Source: Rhea pennata
Taxonomy: Eukaryota > Chordata > Aves > Rheiformes > Rheidae
Assembly (NCBI RefSeq): GCF_028389875.1
Contig: NC_084676.1
Coordinates: 1,984,001 to 2,048,000 of the forward strand
Reading direction: 5' to 3'
Length of the DNA stretch: 64,000 nucleotides
The notes under the pieces were generated by a model that searched no databases, was not told where the DNA came from, and saw nothing but the letters and a program-made list of their open reading frames with translations. This document shows, piece after piece, positions 12,601-21,600 of this stretch. A program made the position numbers and the translations under genes. The stretch's first letter is position 1; each line of letters begins with the position of its first letter.

Positions 12601-15600
12601 CTGGTGCCCTGCAGGGAGCTGTACTAGCCTGCACACTGCTTGCAGATGACCACACACAGGTTGATGGATGCCCAGTCGGGATTCTGAGCCCGGCAGTCTG
12701 CGCAGTGTTTGTTGGCTTTGTTGGACCAGATCTTTTCCGCTACCTCGTAGTCGTAGAGTGTCTCAGCTATGGCTTCCTGCAGGGCCTCCATCCACTCGCG
12801 CTTCTCCTTCTCTGATTCTGCCATGAAGCTACAAGCGCAAATGCAGCCAAACACTCATGGGCCCGGAGTGGCCAATCCTGGGGCCCAGTGCCCAGATGCT
12901 CTCCCCACCTCATCCTACCCAGGCGCTTGGGTTACCTGAATATTTTGAGAGGGGTGATGAGCTCAAAGCTGCGGTTCTTGGCCTCCCGGATAGTGGAGCC
13001 ACGCATCTCAATCAAGCAGATGCCAATGCCCATTTTAAAGAACTGCAATTCAGAGTGACACTGGTGAGTGGTGATGTGGGTGACACTGCTCAACAGTGCT
13101 GGGCCCATGTCTGTGGTGGGCATATGACCCTGGACATGCCTGTAATGCTAGGCTTGGAGCGAGGTAGCTGTGCCCTGCACCACTCAGCTTTACATCCCTG
13201 TGGATGGGTGATGGCCTGCTCTGCCAGGACCTGCCATACCTAGGACACAGCCACATCTCTCAGTGGTCCCATATGGGCTGACATAAAGCCCCCTGGAAAT
13301 ATGTTATACCGTAAAATGAAAGGCAAATTCTGCCCCAAACCTCTGAAACCCAGCCTTTCAAATCCGTCTGCTTTGGTAGCCCACAACAGATTGAATCAGG
13401 TACACCATAAAGCAAATATCGACCTGAGCAAAATCCAAAGATGGTTGATACCTGCTTGTTTCAAGCCAGGTAAACTGAAAATTAGATGATTAGAAGAACA
13501 GGGGTAGTGAGAACATTCAGCAGAAGGAGGTGGGGATTTCCATGGACAGCTGTCAGGGTGCAAAGGGCTGCTGACGGAGATATCTGCTGCCTCCCACAGG
13601 ATAAGCGTGTATTGCAGCAGGTGTGTTTGCTGGTAAGTTAGTGGCCACTGAGCAAACTGCCTTGTAATGTGTTGGGGTGATTTGGTGTCACTAAGACCTG
13701 AACGCTTTCCAGAGATGAAGATAATTTGGTCTTAGTGAGGCGACGGGGAGGGAGGTCTGCTTGGAGAGGGGGGTCCCGGCACCAACCAAGTCTTCAAGCC
13801 CAGACTCTTACTGTAGATGCCATGTTTTAAAGGTTCATGGAGAAGGGATGCAGGATCTCAAACTTTCCACTCATCCATTCCATCCTCCCTCTTCCACTCC
13901 AGCGTCTGTACAGCCCCTTTGGCACCAGACCTGGTTAAGCTCTCTCCATCCCTCTGCTGCTTTCTGCTCCATCTACTGTCAGCACAACTCTCTGTGCCAG
14001 CAGGGTTTCTGGGACCTGCTCTGACCACTGTGCTCACCATGGGGCATTGTCACAAACCTGCTCGCTCTTGTATAGCCACATCTCAGATAGGCTCAGGGCT
14101 GCGAACACCTTGGACTTCTGACCCTTCAGCTCCAGGGTGCCGGACTTCTGGCAGTGAGCAGTGTTGGCAGGCCGGGGTTGGGAGCCCACCAAGCGCTGTT
14201 CCGTTACCTTCTTCTGCAGAGTGGAGCACCACTCATTCCTCTGGGCTGTACAAGGAGTAGAGGTGTGAGCAAGTGGGTTCAAGCCCTTCTGACCAGGTTG
14301 GCTCAGCTGGCATGGAGTAAAGTGCCTATCAGGGATGGCACTCCCCACCACAGGCAGGGCAGAGGAGCCTAACTACTCATTGCAGTCAAGCGGCCTGAGG
14401 TGTGGAAGGGGTGAGAGCTGCTCTTTTACAGTAGGAGGGAGGCAGGGATGGTTCCTCAAGGACCAAAGAGCTCTTGTGTTTTTTATCTTACCCTCATTTT
14501 CAGCACGAAAGACAAAGATCCGGTGGCTGGTGACGACCTGGAACTTGTTGTCTTTGGTGGAGCGAACCATCTCGATCACGGACAGTGGGATCACCCCCTT
14601 AGGATAGGGTTCCTGGAACAAGCCCCAGGGGGGATTACCCTTTTTGCCCTTCTTGCAGGCACCTCTGCAGCCTACATACTGCAGACCCACTTTACAGGGC
14701 ACACTGGCATCAAAACTGTGGGGCAGAAGAGAGAAGGGGCCATGGCACAGCCTTGGGCCTCCTGCAACACCAGCTGCTCTGAGGCCATGTGTTGGGTGCC
14801 ACTGACACAGGGCAAGCCTAGCTGTTTGTGCTGTGGGTCTGGAGCAGTAGCACCTGCCACCTTGGCTGGCATGGCAGCTACCAGCTCCCTGCAGCATGCC
14901 ATTCTGGGTTGTATAGAGCCCCCAAGGCAGGCTGAGAAGATGTGAGACAGGAAAGAGCTGTTTACTCATCCCACACTTCTAATTTGCTGAGCCAGCACCC
15001 TCACGGAGAAAACTTCCTCAGTTCAGCACATGCTCTACATCTCCTGTATCCTTGGCTGAGTGCTGCCCTTATCTTGTGACATGGTGGCCACCGAGCCATC
15101 ATATGGCATGGCCTGAGATTTTGAATTGAGAGAGGTCTGAGGCACAGATCCCTTCGTAGTCTTCCCCAACGCTTCCAGAATGGGGAGACCACTCTCATCT
15201 CTTCCCTTGGGAGATGGACCTTTGCTACCCTGTGGGATGGGGCTACATCTTGAGCTCCCCAGGCAAATGGGAGATGGTCATGCTACCATGGCCATGGTGA
15301 AGCCATGCAGACTTCTTACAGGAGAGGGAGAAAGGGAGGAAAAGGGGAGATGGCAGCTCACATGATGCCAAGACACCCTGATTAAATGGGGTGGGGCAGC
15401 CTCCCCTCTCGCTTACCTCCTGACCTTTCTTACCTTCTCACTGCTGAAGTACATCAGGTTCTTGCCATCAAAGCGGACATAGCGCCTCTGGAAGACATAG
15501 TTCCTATCAGGACAGCAGAAGAACAGGACTGTTGGAAAGTGCATTGTACCTCTTAGGACCCCACATCTGTATATGCGTCGGAGGCAGACCTCCCCACAAG

Positions 15601-18600
15601 GGTGGCAGAACTGAGACTGCAGCTGGGGGGCCCAAGAGTACTGGGATGTCTGAGGGGAGGTCTGGCTCTCCCAAAATGACTCTGAGCGGTTATGGGGCTT
15701 GGTGACCAGCCCAACCACATCACCAGCTGTGCCCAAATGAGTTTTATGGGGACCTGGCTGACCCATCACTACCCTGCAGGTGGGCACATACCCCTGTGGA
15801 GAGAGCTTGTCCAGCCAGCCCCTAAGCATAGTGAGCCGGGGCTCGGAGAGGGAGGTGTAGCTTGCATAAGGGGAGATGGTCAGGTCATCCAGGATCTCAT
15901 CCGGGTAGAAGTGGGATGGAAGACTGAACTGAGCGCCCTCAGCGTGTGGTGACTCCACAGTGGAGTAGCCCTCTGTGTCATTCTGGATGATGCGGTCGAT
16001 GAGCTTGGTCCGTGTCTCCTCATCCTCACTCTTTCCATCGCTGCTGCACTCGCTACTCGTCCTGCATGAAATGGGGCTGTGGGACCCCTGCTGTGGTGGC
16101 TTGGCTGCTCACCACATGGGGACTCACAGGGCCTCTGATCAATACAGTCCCCTCAGGAGATGTCTCACACTGCTCCTGGCCCCACCCTGAGTTCCTCAGG
16201 ACACCAACAACTCTGTGACCAGAGTAGGATAAGGAATCAGTACTCAGGAGCCCTGTGGCCATCAGCAGCCTGAGGCTTAGCCAGTCCTATACAAAGACAA
16301 GAAACCCAAAGGCACAATGCCCAGAAATAGTTTGCTCCCAGGCTGGGCTGGGAGCAATAGGCAAAAAATCTTTCCACACCTTAGGTGATATCGCACAGGC
16401 CACCACACAACCTGCGCCGCCCCCCCCCCCCAGCCTCTCTGCCTTCCCCTCAACACATCGTAAGCAGCAAACTGAAGTCCCATACTTTCCACATTACATG
16501 TTGTATACCCTGCTGTACACCCATTCCAGCTCCCTGCCTACCAGGGGGCTTCAACCTGGCATCTCTCCCCCACCCTATTGGCTTTCATGACACCTGGAAA
16601 ATCCTTCTGCCAGCAGCATCCTGCCTCACTCTAGTGTCCTGAAATGGGGCTACCAGTTTCCAAAGGGATTGGGACGGAAAAGAGAAGGACAGGTGGAGCT
16701 CCTGCATCAGTCTCATTTTCTTGGGAAGCTATGCTAAAAACCCAAGCCAGACCTGGTTAGACTATCCAGCGATAACAATAAAAGGAAATTACAAAAATAA
16801 ACTGCTAAGCCTGCCCCTTCCCCTCAGACAGACATTTTTTCCCCCAAAGGAAGTGTTTTGGAGAATGCCTGACAGTCCAAGAGCTCACAGGGGAGCTGCC
16901 CAGGTGCGGTGGTGATTGGCAGAAATACATTCATGGCCATCAGCAGCCAAGACTCCCCAGCACCAGTGGGATAGCACTCATGCCACTGACTTGCTTGTGA
17001 TACTGAGTCTGGGCCCAGCCCCAGGACAAAGAAAAGGGCAAGGAGGAAATCAAAGCTCTGGAACAACTTCTGTCTGAGAAAGACCTGAGTAAGATGTGGC
17101 TCCCCCCAGCTCAGAAAGGGTCACTGATAGGGAAGAGGTTTCTGAAGTCATGAGCGGTGTGGGGAGGGCAGAGGGGCTTCTGCAGGTCACCATCGCTTCA
17201 GTCACAGGAGTTGGGAGCCATTGGAGAAAGCCAACAGGAGCAGGGCAGAGAACAACAAAGGAAAGGAGCAGCTGATCCACGGGACTCCCTACCACAAGAT
17301 GCAGTAGATGGAGGGGGGTACTAAATACAAGAAGGCTAGAAGTACATAGGCTAGAAATAGAAATGCAGACTGGGAGAATTATCTTATACATTTCCCCTGA
17401 TCTTAAATTCTTCTCTAAGCACTTGCTTTTGATCACTGTCTCACATGGGAGCCAGGATACTGCGTCCACCTTTGCTTTGACCCTTGACAGGCACCTTGCT
17501 ATGCCCTTATGCAGCCATAAAGCAGCAGATCTCCCTGAGCTATGTGGTAGAGGCAAGACCTGAAGTTTGACTGGGAACATGTTGGGCTGAAACCACACAA
17601 ACTAGTTTTTCATGTGTCTCTGCAAGGTCAGGTATCTGTAGTGGTGATTTAGGGCCAGAATCCAAGGAAAGGCATAATCATCAGGACTGTAAACCTCAGG
17701 ATGACTTAGGGGACAGGGCTCAGAGACTGGCAGCATGGAGACTGGCAGCAGGGGAAGAGTAGTGACAGCCTCAGGCCCCTCTAAAGGCAATGCTTAGCAG
17801 AAAGCGAGCAGATCAAGACTTAGAAGAGGGGCCTCACCACTTGGCACTGAAACATCACAAAGGTCTGACTGATGAGTCCCCAGCCAAAGATTTCATTCTA
17901 AATCTCCCTTGCCCTTTGCTGAAGATGCTGAGATGCCCCCAGGTATGGCTGAAAGTCTTGGAAATCATTGCCCTCACCTGTGGGGGGATAGCATATGGGG
18001 TCAAGGAGGTGGTGGAGGAAGGAAATGGCATGTTTGGTTCCAGTGTCTGCGAGAAATATGAGAAATGTTCATGAGGAGCTGGGACTTCCAAAACACAACC
18101 AAAATTGCTCTTCAACTAGTATAACAGAGCCTTGGCAGAACAATTTTTCTGGCTGGAGTCCCAGTCCACTGTCCAGCTTCTTCGAGATAGACTGGTCAGG
18201 GGGACGGGAGGTTGGAGTACTGTGTATGTCAAAGAGGTAGACATCAACTCTGAGTGCCAGAGACAGATCTGCTAAATAGGTCAGAGAAAGAGAAAAGGAT
18301 GGGAAAAAAAACATGCACCTCTTCCCAGGCCATGATTTACAGCCACTGAAAGTATAAAAAGCCAGTGGACAAGTAACACCTGACTGGGACAAGCAGAATG
18401 CACAACTTTGCAGGAACAGGGTCTCTCAGCATGCCAGGGATCAAAGTAGATGGAGCTTACTGGGACAGAGGCCATCCCCCAGCTCTGCCCTGGAAGACAA
18501 GGTGCTCGAGAGGGCTACCAGACATTGAGGCCACAAAGGCCAAGTTCTCTCCATTTCCAGCTGGTGTCAGGCAGTGAAGATAACTAGCCTTAGAGCCAGG

Positions 18601-21600
18601 CAAGTCCCTTGTGCAAGGAGAGGGGAAGTCATTGACTACATGAGGTATTTCCAGGAGAGCAGAGCCTGGGGAAATTTGCCTAAGATGCACTGAGTTGGGG
18701 CAGAGGCAGCCTAAGTCTCTTAGCAGTCACACAGGAGAAGTGGTGGAAGATGGAGAATCCAGGATTGAAAGAAGGGCATAGGATGGTGGTAGGGGCAACA
18801 AGGAGCCAGGAATGGGTCTAGTTACCTCAACTGAAAGTTATGGGCTAAATAACTGACTTACTTTTGGGGACCTGGAGGATAAAAGAGAGATAAGTAGCAA
18901 CCTGTCAGCGATGACCAGTGTCTCCCTTTCTCCAGTGAGAGAAACTCAGGGCATCTCTCTCACTGGAGAGCAGTCTCCTGGCAGCTCAGGCACCCAGGCT
19001 GTCTGCTTGGTGTTGGAGCTGCACACCTGGCCCTTGAACAAGGCAGCTCTCACACTGTGACCACTGCCCAGAGGAGTTATCTAGGTTGAGAAGCAGATGC
19101 TGTGCCAAAGGGGTTTGAGAGCCTCTCTGAGCTTTGAGATTAGGACATATTTCCCTTAACGAACTGGTTGATGGGCTAGAGGAGATGCTAATTGTGTCCA
19201 CAATGGTCTGGTGCTGGGCAGGGTGCCAGGTACTGGGGAACAGGATAAAGAACTGGCCATGACCAGGCCATTGGGGCCAGTCTGGGGAGGAAAGCATTGC
19301 ACCAGTTGGTGAGAAATGGAAGGATAATAGATGGCTGGCCAATGAGGTCTGGGACGACAGGGCAAAAGATACTCAAAGGCTTTTCTTTCTGTTGTTCAAC
19401 CCTCTGCATCCCCCTCTCAGCCTTATTTAGAGCTCAGGCTGGGAGAAAAAAAAACTGTGAACAGCTTCTGGCACCCTTCTAATAGCCACATCCTGTCTCT
19501 TCTTAGTGAATCCAGGCTGCAGACACTCTGTGGAGAGCTTAGGAGGTGATGTTAGAGCCACAAGTGCCTGGCCAATGCCTCGGTACCATTATTAGCCCCC
19601 AGCACTGAGCAGGTGACTGTGTGGCTGAGGAAGAGTGCTGGGTGCTGGGCAGGGCTGTGGGACAAGCAGCAATGCAGCCTGGGAGACCACACAGCCAAGA
19701 TGGCACCTTCCCCATCTTGCCTCCCCATGAAGGCATGACTTGGGGTGCCAGCTCGGGATCGCAGCTCCATGAAGGCTGCTGGATGGGCACCATGAGCAAT
19801 GGGCTGATGTCGAGCCCTGCTCTGGGATGAGGTGAACTGTAGGTTCAGAGGCTCCATAGCAGATTTCAGTATTTCTGCCTGCAAAATTCCTGTTCACAGC
19901 TATTTGCAATTCTCATTCTTGTGGACTATGCTAATTCTGATCTGCTACAACGTCTGGGCTCACCATGACACTGCATCAGGCCATAGTGCAGTGACCTACA
20001 TCCAAAGCAGGAGAATAGGGAACTGACCTACACTGAAGCCTGAAAAGCAGGGAGAGAAGGACACACCAGCCTGGCAAGGACACAGGGAGAAGGGAAGGAC
20101 ACAGAACTGCAACTTGCCTTCTTCTAAGTAACACAGGAAAAGGAACCCTCCCCTTTCTAAATGGGAAGAGCAGCTTTCCTTCCTCTTTCTCAGATGCTAT
20201 CAGGAGTCATGGAAAGTACATTTCAAAAGAATTTTAAAGATGCTCTCACAACCTCAGTGGAGGAGAAAGGCATCTCCTCCTATCTGCTTGGTCTAGCTGC
20301 TCTTTCAGCAGTGAATGACTTACTGAGCAATGCAGGCAGCTGAATGACTCCCCAGGCAGGGAAGTCTTAATTCAGGCTTTTCAACATGAAGGTAAAACAT
20401 CTTCATCTCTAAAGATCAGACTGATCAAATCTGAGCAGAATCTAAATTACTGCAATTGTCAGGACCAGGAGAACCCAGTTCACTGCTGGCCCGGGCAAAG
20501 GAGAAACCCCCAAACCTTATTAACTTAGTTAAAAACTTCAGCAAAGCTGCCTCAGTGCCGTTACCCACAGGATGGTGCAGCAGCAAGCACAGACTTGCTG
20601 CTCTAGAGTCTGGGGATTGGGTATCTCCCCGGCAAAAGCTCGGAGCCCTCCTGTTCCTGAGCTGGCTTCAGGAAGCACTCTGATCCCCATCCCTTGGCAG
20701 GCCCCTGTAGTGTTTCCTTGCTCCCTGCAGTCAAAGCCAGGTTCCACTCAGAATGTGGATGTCCAGTGCCACCTAGCACTGACCCAACATCCAAGCTGTC
20801 TCTCCTTCCTGACACTTGTTGGACAGCATGCTGCTACCAACAAGCGGTTTAATGGCACCTGGAGTGAGCACCATCTCACTGAGAGCTGCCAACGAGCACT
20901 GCTCCCTCTCCTCTCTGGGCAAGACAACAGCTCTTCTCCAGAGATGGCCAATTCAGTCTTTACCTTGCGAATCTATGTCAGGGAAGGACCCTCAGACACC
21001 TCTCAGGACTTGGACCATCCTCAGATATGTCCTATGTCCCCCACTTGCAAACCACAGACCCTGGAGGCAGGCCTGGTCTCTGCACCCCAGAGGAGGGAGC
21101 CCCCAAAGCAGAACGGAGATGCCTACCTGCATGCTTCTCTCTCCAGCTCCAGCTCTGCCCCTCCCTCGCAGGACTGCCTGGAAGGGATGCCCATGCCCTA
21201 GAAGGAGATATCATTCAAATATCCTCTCCCTTCTGCCATCTCCCATTCTAGGCCTCCTCAGCCTGCCTGCCATACTGACTGAGCAGGGCGCCCAGCCAGC
21301 ATCCCCCCGGACAGATACTGCAGTCTCACTAGTTGGGGCTCTCTGGTTTGCAGTTGCTGGCGGCACACAGAGTCTCTCCTCAGCACTCTGACCCATAGCA
21401 GGAGCCACCAGCAGCCCCAGAGGCCTTGTCTCACCTTCTGTTCCCGGGCAGGGACCTCATGCCCAAAGATGGACTCGCTGTAGGGGTTGATGGGCTGCTC
21501 ACTGATGTCTGTGGGCAGAGAAACAGCTGTCAGTGGTGCCCACTGCAGAGCAGCTACCAGCCAGGACCATAGAGCTCTGGAGGGGGACTTATCCCTGAGC

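Larger units (their letters stand above)
16062..21434 (-). other. ARAP3: Large ARAP3 intron(s), 5.4 kb
   Basis: Contains a candidate coding exon at 17,978-18,046, a 10-nt microexon candidate at 18,862-18,871, and one copy of an unclassified dispersed repeat at 19,171-19,259. A run of twelve C lies at 16,420-16,431. Nothing else recognised; at least one short exon probably remains unseen here. Confidence 0.6.

Noticed and set aside
16420-16431. Regulatory poly-C element
   Set aside because: Simple run of twelve C in an intron with nothing around it to suggest function.
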